Assembly (NCBI GenBank): GCA_001791645.1
Contig: MGFA01000021.1
Span: forward strand, 1 to 61,450
DNA: 61,450 nucleotides
Source: Candidatus Uhrbacteria bacterium RIFOXYB12_FULL_58_10
GTDB lineage: Bacteria > Patescibacteriota > Patescibacteriia > UBA9934 > GWF2-40-263
Direction of reading: 5' to 3'
The notes beneath the pieces were generated by a model. That model was not told the DNA's origin. It made no database searches and saw only the letters and a list, made by a program, of their open reading frames with translations. This document shows positions 1 to 8,435 of this stretch, piece after piece. A program made the translations under genes and the position numbers. Position 1 is the first letter of the stretch. Each line of letters opens with the position of its first letter.

Positions 1-160
1 GGCATACAAGGCGTAAATACGGAAAAATGGTACCACGGAGGAACAGATGAGGGAAAGGAGGATGAGGGAGGGGAGCTAATCAATAATTAAGCGTGTCCAC
101 ATGGTGCTGACTGGTGGAAAATCACTTTCGTAGCTAGGGCGCACACAGGACAGGTCTACA

Positions 161-1009
161 TCAATGTCCTTGCCGCAACATAACGGCAACATATGACCAT
201 ACGCGCTGCTCCAGCTCCATGGTCACTCCACCGCGAAGTTTTCGGTGGGTATACCACCAGCGTCCGCTCGGACCGTACGTCCGGTCTTTCAGGAACGCGT
301 CATGTTTGCGTTCCCAGGAATGGAAGGCTCGGATCCATCGCCGCTTCTGTCGTTTGGTACGGACGTACGGGAGCCCGCGGACAAGGGAGAGCAGATGCAA
401 TCCAGCAAGCGTCTTTGGGTTCTGTGTCAGCCACAAGGATGCCTGGCGCACGACGTGCACGAGACAGCGTTGGATCCGCGCCTTTGGCCAGACGTCGTGA
501 ATGGCGTTCAAAAGGCCTCTTTGTCCGTCACAGACGACCACGTCCGGCTCCGTGTCATGCCACATGAGGTTTCGCAGGAAGTCCAACCAGGACGCGTGGC
601 ACTCCCGGGAAGTCGGCGCCCACGAGACCGGATGCCTGCGTATGCCATCCCCGGCGATGAGGAGCATGCATCGTCTTGGAACTACGGAAGTTGCGTCCAA
701 TACCAACACGCGGGGATTGGGAACCAATTGTGGTTTGGGCGGGTTCTGCCAGAAGGCGCAAAACCATGCAGAGACTGACTGCACGCTCACGCCTTTCTCG
801 GATGCGACTTCCGTAAGCGTCGATTTTCCGTTGAGCCATCGGACGAACGAAAACAACCGGGCGCGAACCTGGTTGTCCTTGCGTTTCCGCACGGCGTTCT
901 TGCCGCACTCGGGACATCTCCACCGCTTCGTCCCCGACGGGTGTGTTCCCCAACGCTGCATCTGTTTTCCGCACGACGGACACCGTTTCCTTGGTCCACT
1001 TAGGGTCAT
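161..1009 (-). pseudogene. Truncated IS256/IS1249-like transposase
   Basis: The ORF encodes 282 residues. It has an N-terminal zinc ribbon (CPSCGK and CPECGK around residues 10-36), a helix-turn-helix around 60-90 and the first part of a DDE domain. The first two catalytic aspartates are likely in VLVLDAT (about 105) and VVVCDGQRG (about 160). Transposases of this group are usually near 380-400 residues, and the third acidic residue lies in the missing C-terminal third. The frame stops after MLRQGH and I could not find the rest in another frame before the window edge. The element is therefore probably a dead remnant. No clear terminal inverted repeats were found. The family is well supported; the exact subgroup is inferred. 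Confidence 0.75.
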
Positions 1010-1111
1010 ATGTCCCTAAGTTTCCCAGAACGGAGCTAATGCTAGAAGAAAACGGACGGTTTTACCAACTCGAAAGTTTAATTACCTCTTTATTTTCAAC
1101 AAATTCGAGCC

Positions 1112-1140
1112 ATGAGCCATTGACAAAAGGCTCATTTTTT
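1112..1140 (+). terminator. Terminator hairpin with a -35 box in its loop
   Basis: ATGAGCC (1112-1118) pairs with GGCTCAT (1129-1135) and a T run follows. The loop contains TTGACA, the -35 element of the next promoter. Read-through from upstream would end here, while a new start uses the same DNA. Confidence 0.6.
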
Positions 1141-1148
1141 CCTATAGT
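1120..1148 (+). promoter_or_regulatory. Promoter of the 1310 gene
   Basis: TTGACA (1120-1125), a 17-bp spacer and TATAGT (1143-1148) form a near-consensus sigma-70 promoter. Transcription should start near 1155 and give a leader of about 155 nt before the ATG at 1310. Confidence 0.75.
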
Positions 1149-1154
1149 TAGCCA

Positions 1155-1309
1155 GTTCTGGGGCCGGTTTGAAACCTGGCTTAGGGACACGAACAGCGCG
1201 TTGTTGGATGGTGGGGTGAATTCCGACAGTTTCGTCGGATAAGCCCTGCCTGCCAAAGCGTGCCGATTCTTTGCAGCTGCCTCTTGGAGGAGCTGCATAG
1301 GAGTTCAAC
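1155..1309 (+). promoter_or_regulatory. Structured 5' leader with a sequestered Shine-Dalgarno
   Basis: The leader can form a small hairpin (CCGACAGTTTCGTCGG) and, just before the gene, a longer one in which GCAGCT (1273-1278) pairs with AGCTGC (1291-1296) and CCTC pairs with GAGG. This folds one GGAGG into the stem. A second AGGAG at 1299-1303, 6 nt before the ATG, stays free. Such a long folded leader is unusual in this compact window. A regulatory role is inferred. Confidence 0.4.
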
Positions 1310-2218
1310 ATGTGGTGGATCATCATAGGGCTCGTTGCCCTCCTCGTCATCACTGCCATCATTGCCACGACCAAGGTATGGAACCTCCAGGAGAAGGTCG
1401 CCGGGCTCGAGCGCGAGCAGAAGCAGTCGGCGAACACGACGTCCGAGACGCTCAGGCAGAAGGATCGGCTCATCGAGACGTTCGAACGCGACCTGCGCGT
1501 ACTCAACGACCACGACGCCGCGCTCCAGGCGAAGCTCGAAGCGATGCATTTGGCTGCGATGCGCTTCTGCGCCAGCGCCAAGGACATCTACTACGCCAAC
1601 GAGCATGACCCCGAGGGCTGGCAGGCGAAGCGTGGGTACGGAGTGCAAAAAGACTCCGGAGCACTCTGGTACTGGAACACGACCAAGCCGACCAGTGCGA
1701 CCGCCGAGGAGATCCTCTCCTGGAAGCCGACGGTGGACGAGTGGATCGAGTTCGCCAACAGCATTTCGGCTCACGCGGAAATGAACAAGAAGCAGTGGTG
1801 GGAAAAGGTGGAGGAACGTCGGGCGCGTCAAGCTGCACGTCGCGACCTCAACATCAAGTTCCTCCAGAACCTCCTGAGCCCGCACCGGGACATTCTCTCC
1901 GGACACGGGGGAGGCTTGAGCAGCGTGACTATCGACAAGGATCAGGATCTGCGGCTTCTGCAATTCCTCGAGGGTCTCCGGCGACTGATCGAGCTCGACC
2001 ACAAGGAGAATCCAGCTGACCCCTGGGGGCCGCAGGGGGTCGAGCACCACCTGCTGCATAAGACCTCGTTCACGGGCGCACTGCTTCGTCGTAAGCTCAT
2101 GGACCTCGTGACGCACCACAACCAGGAGTATATGGCCATCCTCGACAGGCTCCCGTCCGACATTGCGCAGTACTTCCTGCGCCAGACAGTCGCGGAACCG
2201 GTCGCAGCGGCTGGCTGA
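1310..2218 (+). CDS. Membrane-anchored coiled-coil protein, unknown function
   Basis: This 302-residue protein starts with one strong membrane helix (about residues 3-20, WWIIIGLVALLVITAIIA). A charged coiled coil follows (about 22-80), then a mixed soluble region without a motif I recognise. The topology suggests a single-pass protein with a large domain on one side of the membrane. The start is fixed by AGGAG 6 nt before the ATG, and the gene has its own near-consensus promoter and a long leader. It stands alone between a dead transposase and a recombinase remnant. The coding sequence is GC-rich like the backbone, so it does not look like part of the mobile debris. Function unknown. Confidence 0.75.
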   Translation: MWWIIIGLVALLVITAIIATTKVWNLQEKVAGLEREQKQSANTTSETLRQKDRLIETFERDLRVLNDHDAALQAKLEAMHLAAMRFCASAKDIYYANEHDPEGWQAKRGYGVQKDSGALWYWNTTKPTSATAEEILSWKPTVDEWIEFANSISAHAEMNKKQWWEKVEERRARQAARRDLNIKFLQNLLSPHRDILSGHGGGLSSVTIDKDQDLRLLQFLEGLRRLIELDHKENPADPWGPQGVEHHLLHKTSFTGALLRRKLMDLVTHHNQEYMAILDRLPSDIAQYFLRQTVAEPVAAAG

Positions 2219-2388
2219 TAGCAGCAGATAGACTCGCGCACCCGCGCTTGTCGGCAGACGTACTCGTCGCCGCCTCCGGGTGCGTTTTGCTTTCTTTGTT
2301 CTTATTACCCATATTTACCTCCTTCCCAGGACTAGGCACCCAGGACAGATGTGGCATTATTGTTCATGCCACATAACAAGGCAAACAT

Positions 2389-2762
2389 ATGGAGAATACA
2401 GGGAGCTTCGTAATTCACAGCTCGCAGGAGCTATTCGATCATGTGCAGGAGAATCTTGGCTTGATCCCCAAATGTCACATGGATCAAAGGGATTCTCGTT
2501 CACCAGATTATTCTCATGTGACGCATGCAATGCAGGAATCACCGCCGAGGAGAAAGTAAAGAATCTCAGAGATGGAACGGTAAGACGCTACGTCTATTAT
2601 CACTGCACAAGGCAGTTAGAAAAGCTCCAGCGATTACTGGCCGTAGTATCCAAGCTGGATTCGAACCAACAAAATGCCTTCATCATGCCTCTCGAACAGC
2701 TCAAAAGCCGCATCATCTTGAAGGACGACCGTCTGATCGTTGAAAAGACTAGGAAAACCTAA
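2389..2762 (+). pseudogene. Large serine recombinase C-terminal remnant, frameshifted
   Basis: Two overlapping frames together resemble the middle of a large serine recombinase. The first, from the ATG at 2389, reads HSSQELFDHVQENLG, like the recombinase domain. After a frameshift near 2480 the second reads GFSFTRLFSCDACNAGITAEEK and then RRYVYYHCTR. That is the zinc beta-ribbon with its CxxC pair, followed by a short helical tail. The N-terminal catalytic resolvase domain is absent. The fragment is more AT-rich than its neighbours and lies just before tRNA-Gln, which fits an old integration event. The ORF-track start at 2280 is not meaningful. It cannot be active as it stands. Confidence 0.65.
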
Positions 2763-2789
2763 GGGTCGCCAAACGATCAACCTCAATCG

Positions 2790-2825
2790 AAAACCCGCAC
2801 TCAATGAAGAATGCGGGTTTTCTTG
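2790..2825 (+). terminator. Intrinsic terminator
   Basis: AAAACCCGCA (2790-2799) pairs with TGCGGGTTTT (2812-2821) and a short T-rich stretch follows. It sits between the recombinase remnant and the 3' end of tRNA-Gln and could serve both strands. Confidence 0.65.
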
Positions 2826-2862
2826 GTCACCCCCTGTCCCGGTCTGTAGGAACAGGTCGTGA

Positions 2863-2936
2863 TGGTTCCGGGACATGGATTCGAACCATGATTAAGGGAT
2901 TCAGAGTCCCTCGTCCTGCCGTTAGACGATCCCGGA
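2863..2936 (-). tRNA. tRNA-Gln(CUG)
   Basis: The minus strand folds into a full cloverleaf. Acceptor TCCGGGA pairs with TCCCGGA, and the anticodon stem AGGGA/TCCCT encloses loop CTCTGAA with anticodon CTG. The T-arm is ATGGT-TCGAAT-CCATG, the discriminator is A, and CCA is encoded. Confidence 0.93.
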
Positions 2937-2955
2937 ATGGTCAGATTGTGCGGGC

Positions 2956-2984
2956 AGAATATCAACGTTTCTGGAATATGTCAA
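2956..2984 (-). promoter_or_regulatory. tRNA-Gln promoter
   Basis: On the minus strand, TTGACA (2979-2984), a 17-bp spacer and TATTCT (2956-2961) lie about 20 bp upstream of the tRNA 5' end. Confidence 0.7.
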
Positions 2985-3008
2985 CGAGCGCGAGGTGTTG
3001 AAAACAAA

Positions 3009-3066
3009 GAGACGACCGCGGGCATCGCCTCCTTGCTCCGAGTGGAGGGGGCGTCTCCTGGTCGTC
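3009..3066 (-). terminator. Possible terminator of the 3065 gene
   Basis: On the minus strand GACGACC and GGTCGTC form the base of a stem-loop that overlaps the stop codon. TCTTTGTTTT follows. The inner part is imperfect, so confidence is limited. Confidence 0.35.
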
Positions 3067-3274
3067 AGTCGCGGAGAAACCGGACAAAGAATCCGGTCGC
3101 CATGGCGATCCCGGGGATTGCCAGGTAGAGGGCCATGGTGGCCAGGTTCCACTCCGGAGGGGTGGAGAACATGGTGTCGCCGCCGAAGCGGACGTCCCAG
3201 ATCCTGATTCCCAGGAGGGTGACGGCCCCGGCGGCGTAGAAAATAAGGAACCAGCGCAGCAGGTTGGACATCAT
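3065..3274 (-). CDS. Small two-helix membrane protein, unknown function
   Basis: The product is 69 residues with two hydrophobic segments, roughly LLRWFLIFYAAGAVTLLGI and MALYLAIPGIAMATGFFV, joined by a short polar loop. The ORF track begins further upstream, but GGAGG 8 nt before the ATGATG at 3274 fixes this start. The gene has its own promoter and is monocistronic. It belongs to the Shine-Dalgarno class of starts described in the findings. No family recognised. Confidence 0.6.
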   Translation of the reverse strand: MMSNLLRWFLIFYAAGAVTLLGIRIWDVRFGGDTMFSTPPEWNLATMALYLAIPGIAMATGFFVRFLRD

Positions 3275-3320
3275 CAGCATTACCTCCATTGGCCAGCGGG
3301 ATGCGGGCCAAAGTAGACAC

Positions 3321-3360
3321 AGAATAGCACAAAAACACGGTTTTGTCAACCGTGTTTTCA
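3321..3360 (-). promoter_or_regulatory. Promoter of the 3274 gene inside a hairpin
   Basis: On the minus strand TTGACA (3344-3349), a 17-bp spacer and TATTCT (3321-3326) form the promoter. The -35 is inside an inverted repeat, AACACGGTT-GACAA-AACCGTGTT, followed by T residues. The same DNA can thus be a terminator stem for transcripts arriving from the dus gene. Confidence 0.65.
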
Positions 3361-3394
3361 TGTAATTTGCTTACCATTATCATCCCAATCATCC

Positions 3395-4411
3395 TCACTT
3401 CGCTCCGGTGGACGGGGACCTCGGCGCTCCGTTCCCCATTGTCGCGACCAATGCGTCCAGTAATTGATTCAACTGAACGCGGGAAGAGGCGGTGTGAAGG
3501 GCGTCGCGGAACCGTTTGGCGCCGGGGATGCCCTTGAAGTACCAGGAGAGATGTTTGCGGAACGTGACGACTCCTCGCTCGCCGTATTGTGCGACGTGCA
3601 GGTCGAGGTGACGCTTGACGGTCGCGACGCGCTCCTCCATGGAAACGACGCGCGGCGGTCGGCCCGCGAGAACATCATCGATTTGCGCGAAGATCCACGG
3701 GTTGCCGAGTGCGCCGCGCGCGACGAGAATTCCGTCGCAGCCTGAGACCGCGAGCGCCTCCTGGACAAGTTCGGCCCTGTGCACGTCGCCGTTGCACAGC
3801 ACGGGAATCGATACGGCTTCCTTTGCGCGACGGATCGCGGTCCAGTCCGCGATGCCGGCGTATCCTTGCGTTTTGGTTCTGCCGTGGATCGTGATGAGGT
3901 CCGCGCCAGCGGCCTCGAGGACCTTCGAAAACTCGATGCACTCGGCCGGGTCGGACCAGCCAAGGCGAATCTTGATCGACAACGGAACCGATATGACACT
4001 CTTCATCGCGCGGACGATTTTCGCCGCGAGCTCCGGTTCCTTCATGAGCGCCGCCCCATTGAAGTTGTGTACGATCTTATAGACGGGGCAGCCCATGTTC
4101 ACGTCAAAGCCCTCGGGCGCATGCCGTTGCGCGATGACGCGCGCGGCCTCGGCCATGGTCGCCGGATCAGACCCAAAGATTTGCTGGATGAGCGGCCGTT
4201 CCTCCGGGTGGATATCCGTCATCCCGAGCGTCTTGTCATTTCCGCGCATCACGGCCTCCGAGGACACCATTTCACGGAAGACGACCCACGACTCTCCAGT
4301 TTCCTTGACAATGCGACAAAACGCCGAGTCGGTCATGTCAGCCATCGGCGAGAGTGCTATAATCGGTTTAGGGAGCGCGGACCAGTCCAATTTCATAAGT
4401 CGCGTCATCAT
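3395..4411 (-). CDS. tRNA-dihydrouridine synthase, DusB-like
   Basis: Dus enzymes reduce uridines in the tRNA D-loop to dihydrouridine using FMN and NADPH. The protein is a TIM barrel opening with LSPMADMTDSAFC. It has the characteristic DVNMGCPV with the catalytic cysteine, then the FMN/tRNA-contact segments IKIRLGW and ITIHGRT, and the phosphate-binding end VARGALGNPWIF. About 338 residues is normal for the family. The ORF-track start at 4435 is a TTG; I prefer ATGATG at 4411/4408, which lies 9 nt after a weak TACGTT -10 and has no Shine-Dalgarno. The gene is divergent from the small 4447 gene. Which tRNA positions it modifies cannot be read from the sequence. Confidence 0.9.
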   Translation of the reverse strand: MMTRLMKLDWSALPKPIIALSPMADMTDSAFCRIVKETGESWVVFREMVSSEAVMRGNDKTLGMTDIHPEERPLIQQIFGSDPATMAEAARVIAQRHAPEGFDVNMGCPVYKIVHNFNGAALMKEPELAAKIVRAMKSVISVPLSIKIRLGWSDPAECIEFSKVLEAAGADLITIHGRTKTQGYAGIADWTAIRRAKEAVSIPVLCNGDVHRAELVQEALAVSGCDGILVARGALGNPWIFAQIDDVLAGRPPRVVSMEERVATVKRHLDLHVAQYGERGVVTFRKHLSWYFKGIPGAKRFRDALHTASSRVQLNQLLDALVATMGNGAPRSPSTGAK

Positions 4412-4446
4412 AGACGATAAAACGTAACGATTCAAGGCCGGGCGGG

Positions 4447-4728
4447 ATGGAAACGTCTTCGCCAGTCAATAACCTTTCGCATATGGCCGAGTATTTCAAC
4501 GTAGATCGAGAGGCAATTTTTGAGGAAATCGTGGAAAGGGGACGGGCACAGGGGGTGACCACCCAGGAAACGTACAATGACTTGGTCGAGGAAGTGATCG
4601 AAAGCCACCGTGCGGTCGGAGAAATCCATGATGATTCGCCGACCGAGGACATGGAAGAACAGCTGCGGGGTCGGTGGACGGATTATAAGGAGTCGCTCGG
4701 CCTTGACGACGCACAGCCGCAACTATGA
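4447..4728 (+). CDS. Small acidic protein, unknown function
   Basis: This 93-residue protein is strongly acidic and predicted mostly helical, with many Glu and Asp and no membrane segment. It overlaps the start of the beta-CASP nuclease gene by 4 nt (ATGA), so the two are probably translationally coupled and in one operon. That suggests, without proving it, a role linked to the nuclease. No Shine-Dalgarno is evident before the ATG. I do not recognise the family. Confidence 0.65.
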   Translation: METSSPVNNLSHMAEYFNVDREAIFEEIVERGRAQGVTTQETYNDLVEEVIESHRAVGEIHDDSPTEDMEEQLRGRWTDYKESLGLDDAQPQL

Positions 4729-6089
4729 AGATTTCGTTTCATGGGGCCAACAACGAGGTGACGGGATCCTGTTTCCTGCTGACGGCAAACGACGCGCATG
4801 GCAAGGAACACCGCCTGCTCGTAGACTGCGGCATGTTTCAGGGCGAGCGCATGTGCGGGGATAAAAATATGTCGCCCTTCGGATTTGATCCAAGCTCGCT
4901 TGACGCGGTGTATGTGACGCATCCGCACGCCGACCACACCGGCCGTTTGCCAAAGCTGATCAAGGAAGGGTACGCGGGGCCGATTACCATGACCCACCCG
5001 TGCAAGGCGCTCACCAAGGTGGTGCTCGACGACGCCTATCACATCATGTCGGAGAACGCCAAAAAGTGCGGCGACAGGGTGCTGTATGAGCGCGAGGACC
5101 TTGAGACGCTTGAGGCACGGACGACCGGAATTGGATATCACGAGGAGATCGAAGTCGCTCCTGGAATCACGGTGATGTTTCATGATGCCGGGCATGTGCT
5201 TGGGTCCGCGTTTATTTCGTTTGAGGCGGAAGGGAGACGCGTGGTGTTTTCGGGCGACGTCGGCAACGACTACGTGCCGATTTTGCCGGATACGGAGCCT
5301 ATTTCAAGGGCGGACGTCGTGGTGTGCGAGGCGACCTACGGGCACCGCGTGCACGAGCCGCCGACGGAACGCGCTTCCAAGCTGCGCGCGGCCATCGAGG
5401 AAACGATTCACGCGGGAGGCGTGTTGCTGATCCCCGCATTTTCGATCGAGCGCACCCAGGAGCTTCTGTACGAGATTGACATAATGCTCCGCACGCTCAA
5501 GACGAGCGTCCCCATGTACCTCGATTCGCCGATGGCCATTCGTGCCACGGAAATTTATCGTCACTTCAAGGAGTATCTCCGGTTTGACACGCCGATCCTT
5601 TCCGAGCCGGACCGCGACTTTTTCTCGTTCCCAAATTTGCACGAAACTCTGCTTGTCGACGAGTCCAAGGCGATCAACGACGTGAAAGCCCCAAAGGTCA
5701 TTATCGCGGGATCCGGAATGATGTCCGGCGGGCGCATCATGCACCACCTCATGCGGTATCTTCCGGATCCGAAATCGCGCGTGCTGATCATCGGCTATCA
5801 GGCCGCCGGGACGCTCGGTCGAAAAATCTACGAGGGCGCGAAGACCGTGCGAATCTACGGGAAGGAAATCGAGGTGCACGCGGGCGTGGCTGCCATCGGC
5901 GCGTTTTCCGCGCATGCGGACATGAACAAGCTGACGCGCTGGCTGCAACCGGAGGACGGAAATGTTCCGAAAAAAATTTTTTTGGTGCACGGTGACCCGG
6001 AGGCAAAGGAGGTATTCGCCACGCACCTGCGCCATGAGCTGAAAACGAACGTGGTGATTCCGGCGTTCCAGTCGAGTCACGAGATATAG
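4725..6089 (+). CDS. Beta-CASP metallo-beta-lactamase RNA nuclease
   Basis: The 454-residue protein has the layout of a CPSF73/YSH1-like nuclease: a metallo-beta-lactamase core, an inserted beta-CASP domain and a C-terminal return to the core. The zinc-binding HPHADH motif is at about residues 66-71. The later metal ligands fit HDAGHVLGSA (about 150) and FSGDVG. The beta-CASP signature SGMMSGGR is near residue 330 and the last histidine motif is in VHGDPEA. The family cleaves RNA endo- or exonucleolytically in the cytoplasm. It lacks the C-terminal domain of bacterial RNase J, so it is closer to the archaeal/eukaryotic-like short form. It is coupled to the small acidic gene upstream. Confidence 0.9.
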   Translation: MKISFHGANNEVTGSCFLLTANDAHGKEHRLLVDCGMFQGERMCGDKNMSPFGFDPSSLDAVYVTHPHADHTGRLPKLIKEGYAGPITMTHPCKALTKVVLDDAYHIMSENAKKCGDRVLYEREDLETLEARTTGIGYHEEIEVAPGITVMFHDAGHVLGSAFISFEAEGRRVVFSGDVGNDYVPILPDTEPISRADVVVCEATYGHRVHEPPTERASKLRAAIEETIHAGGVLLIPAFSIERTQELLYEIDIMLRTLKTSVPMYLDSPMAIRATEIYRHFKEYLRFDTPILSEPDRDFFSFPNLHETLLVDESKAINDVKAPKVIIAGSGMMSGGRIMHHLMRYLPDPKSRVLIIGYQAAGTLGRKIYEGAKTVRIYGKEIEVHAGVAAIGAFSAHADMNKLTRWLQPEDGNVPKKIFLVHGDPEAKEVFATHLRHELKTNVVIPAFQSSHEI

Positions 6090-6110
6090 TCGTGACACTC
6101 GGCTGTCCGT

Positions 6111-6139
6111 TTGACACGCGTTTTGCTATTGCGTACGGT
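6111..6139 (+). promoter_or_regulatory. Promoter of the 6186 gene
   Basis: TTGACA (6111-6116), a 17-bp spacer and TACGGT (6134-6139). Transcription should begin about 40 nt before the ATG, and the leader includes CTGGAGGGAG. Confidence 0.65.
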
Positions 6140-6185
6140 ATTGTTCTGTCGCGAATGGACGCGACGTAAAATGACTGGAGGGAGC

Positions 6186-6578
6186 ATGCGAGTTTCCCAA
6201 GAAGGCGCCCGCCGGATGGACTGGGACGAGCTCCTGTGGGAAATCCCGGTCATTGGACGAGACTTCGAGGTTTTGCTTCCCATCGAGAACCTCGAACTTC
6301 TGCGCGGACCCATGGGGTCGATCACGCGCGCGGGAGACGACGTGCGCGTGCAGCCCGAGCTGCTTGTTCGCCAGTGGGTTGGGCACGCGCCCGAGTTCAT
6401 GGAGATCCGAGAGGGGTCGGGCTTCGTTCGCGTGGGTCTCGTCGATCATCATGCGCTGCTGCTTCCGGACACATCTATCGTGATCGTCGATCGCGCGATG
6501 TCTCCGGTGCATCGTCTCTGCGTTCCGGGCGACAACGTGCTCGCTTCATCCCGCTTCGGTCACATCGCCTCGGACTGA
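6186..6578 (+). CDS. Hypothetical soluble protein
   Basis: The track ORF begins at 6111, but GGAGGGAG just before the ATG at 6186 (MRVSQEG) and the promoter at 6111-6139 place the start here, giving 130 residues. The protein has no membrane segment or signal peptide and looks like a small beta-rich domain. No known motif was found. It is a single-gene unit with its own promoter, Shine-Dalgarno and terminator, between the nuclease and lepA. Function unknown. Confidence 0.65.
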   Translation: MRVSQEGARRMDWDELLWEIPVIGRDFEVLLPIENLELLRGPMGSITRAGDDVRVQPELLVRQWVGHAPEFMEIREGSGFVRVGLVDHHALLLPDTSIVIVDRAMSPVHRLCVPGDNVLASSRFGHIASD

Positions 6579-6600
6579 CGGTCCGGGCTTTTTCTTTCCA
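6569..6600 (+). terminator. Terminator overlapping the stop codon of the 6186 gene
   Basis: CGGAC-TGA-C-GGTCCG forms a short GC stem containing the stop codon, followed by GGCTTTTTCTTT. Confidence 0.5.
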
Positions 6601-6643
6601 ATGGATGGACGAAACGACCGGTTTCCGCTAGGATACTCACGAT

Positions 6644-8434
6644 ATGATCGACCAGAAGCACATCAGAAACTTTTGCATCATCGCGCACATCGATCACGGA
6701 AAATCCACGCTCGCGGACCGTCTCTTGGAAGTGACCGGGACCGTGGAAAAACGAAAGATGAAGGAACAGATGCTCGACTCGATGGAACTTGAGCGCGAAA
6801 AGGGGATTACCATCAAGCTCGCGCCGGCGCGCATGGGACACAAGGGCCATACGCTCAACCTCATTGACACGCCCGGACACGTGGACTTCACCTACGAGGT
6901 GTCGCGCTCGCTCGCGGCCGTGGAGGGCGCGGTACTGCTCGTGGATGCCACGCAAGGCGTGCAGGCGCAGACCATCGGTAACCTGTATCTCGCGATGGGC
7001 GAGGATCTCACCATCATTCCTGTCCTCAACAAAATCGATCTTCCGGCCGCGGACATTCCGCGACGCACGGAAGAACTCGTGAAGTTGCTCGGGTGCGATC
7101 CTTCGGAGATCTTGCACGCGTCCGGAAAAACCGGCGCGGGCGTGCCGGAGCTGCTTGATGCCATCGTCGACCGCATTCCGTCGCCGACCGGCCAGGTGGA
7201 CGCCCCAGCGCGCGCGCTTGTTTTCGATTCCAAGTACGACGATTACAAGGGCGTGGTCGCATATGTCCGCGTGGTCGACGGCGCGTTCAAGCGGGCCGAG
7301 AACATCATCATGATGGCGACGCGCGCCGAGGGCGAGATCTTAGAGTTGGGCGCGCTGACTCCGGGGTATGCGCCGATGCCCCTTCTTGAAACGGGACAGA
7401 TCGGCTACATCGTCACCGGGCTGAAGGACATTCACGCGTGCGGCGTGGGCGATTCCATCACGGTCGCTAGCCAGCCGACGCGCGAGCCACTTCCGGGCTA
7501 CAAGCAGGTGCGGCCGATGGTGTACGCGGGGATCTTTCCAAAGGAGGGAAATGATTTCGAGCATTTACGCGAGGGCATGGAACGGTTGAAACTCAATGAC
7601 GCGGCGCTCACCTATGAACCGGAACATTCTCCCGCGCTCGGCTACGGGTTCCGCTGTGGGTTGCTCGGCATGTTGCATTTGGAAATCTTGAAGGAGCGCC
7701 TGCGTCGCGAGTTCAATCTCGATCTGATCGTCACGGTCCCTTCCGTCGCGTATCGCGTGAACGTGAAAGGGAAGGAATCGATGGTCATCAAGAGCCCCGT
7801 GGAATTGCCGGATCCATCCTCCATCGACTCCATTGAGGAACCGTGGGCAAAGGTGGATCTTGTGACCCCGTCCGAGTATGTCGGTGCCATCATGCAGTTT
7901 TGTCAGGAACGGCGCGGCGCGTACAAAGACACCGAATATCTTTCGACGCGACAGACGATCCTCCATTACGAGATGCCGCTTTCCATGCTCATCGTTGATT
8001 TTTATGACAAGCTAAAGAGCATCACGTCGGGATACGCGTCCATGAACTACGAGCTGCTCGATTATCGCGTCGCGGACGTGGTGCGGCTTGACATTCTCGT
8101 TGCGGAGGAGCCGGTGGAAGCGCTCTCAACGCTCACGTATCGTGACGACGCGGAGCGCGTGGGACGACGCGTGCTCTCCTCGTTGAAAAATGATATCCCG
8201 CAGGAATGGTTCGTCATCAAGTTGCAGGCGGCCGTGGGCGGGAAGATCGTGGCCTCGGAGCGTATCAGCGCGATGCGCAAGGATGTGACGGGATACCTGT
8301 ACGGCGGCGACGTGACACGCAAGAAAAAACTGCTTGAAAAGCAAAAGAAGGGGAAAAAGAAAATGGCCGAGCTCGGCAAGGGGAGCGTTGACATCCCAAC
8401 GAACGCGTATTTGAACGTGTTGAAACGCGGGTAA
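6644..8434 (+). CDS. lepA: Elongation factor 4 (LepA)
   Basis: LepA is a ribosome-bound translational GTPase that promotes back-translocation or relieves stalled complexes. The 596-residue length is typical. The G domain shows AHIDHGKST (G1), DTPGHVD (G3) and NKIDLP (G4). EF-G-like domains II, III and V follow, and then the LepA-specific C-terminal domain, rich in lysine near KKKLLEKQKK. The ATG lies 9 nt after TAGGAT with no Shine-Dalgarno, consistent with a leaderless transcript. It heads a run lepA-recJ-RNase H with 1-nt spacing or overlap. Confidence 0.97.
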   Translation: MIDQKHIRNFCIIAHIDHGKSTLADRLLEVTGTVEKRKMKEQMLDSMELEREKGITIKLAPARMGHKGHTLNLIDTPGHVDFTYEVSRSLAAVEGAVLLVDATQGVQAQTIGNLYLAMGEDLTIIPVLNKIDLPAADIPRRTEELVKLLGCDPSEILHASGKTGAGVPELLDAIVDRIPSPTGQVDAPARALVFDSKYDDYKGVVAYVRVVDGAFKRAENIIMMATRAEGEILELGALTPGYAPMPLLETGQIGYIVTGLKDIHACGVGDSITVASQPTREPLPGYKQVRPMVYAGIFPKEGNDFEHLREGMERLKLNDAALTYEPEHSPALGYGFRCGLLGMLHLEILKERLRREFNLDLIVTVPSVAYRVNVKGKESMVIKSPVELPDPSSIDSIEEPWAKVDLVTPSEYVGAIMQFCQERRGAYKDTEYLSTRQTILHYEMPLSMLIVDFYDKLKSITSGYASMNYELLDYRVADVVRLDILVAEEPVEALSTLTYRDDAERVGRRVLSSLKNDIPQEWFVIKLQAAVGGKIVASERISAMRKDVTGYLYGGDVTRKKKLLEKQKKGKKKMAELGKGSVDIPTNAYLNVLKRG

Positions 8435-8435
8435 C

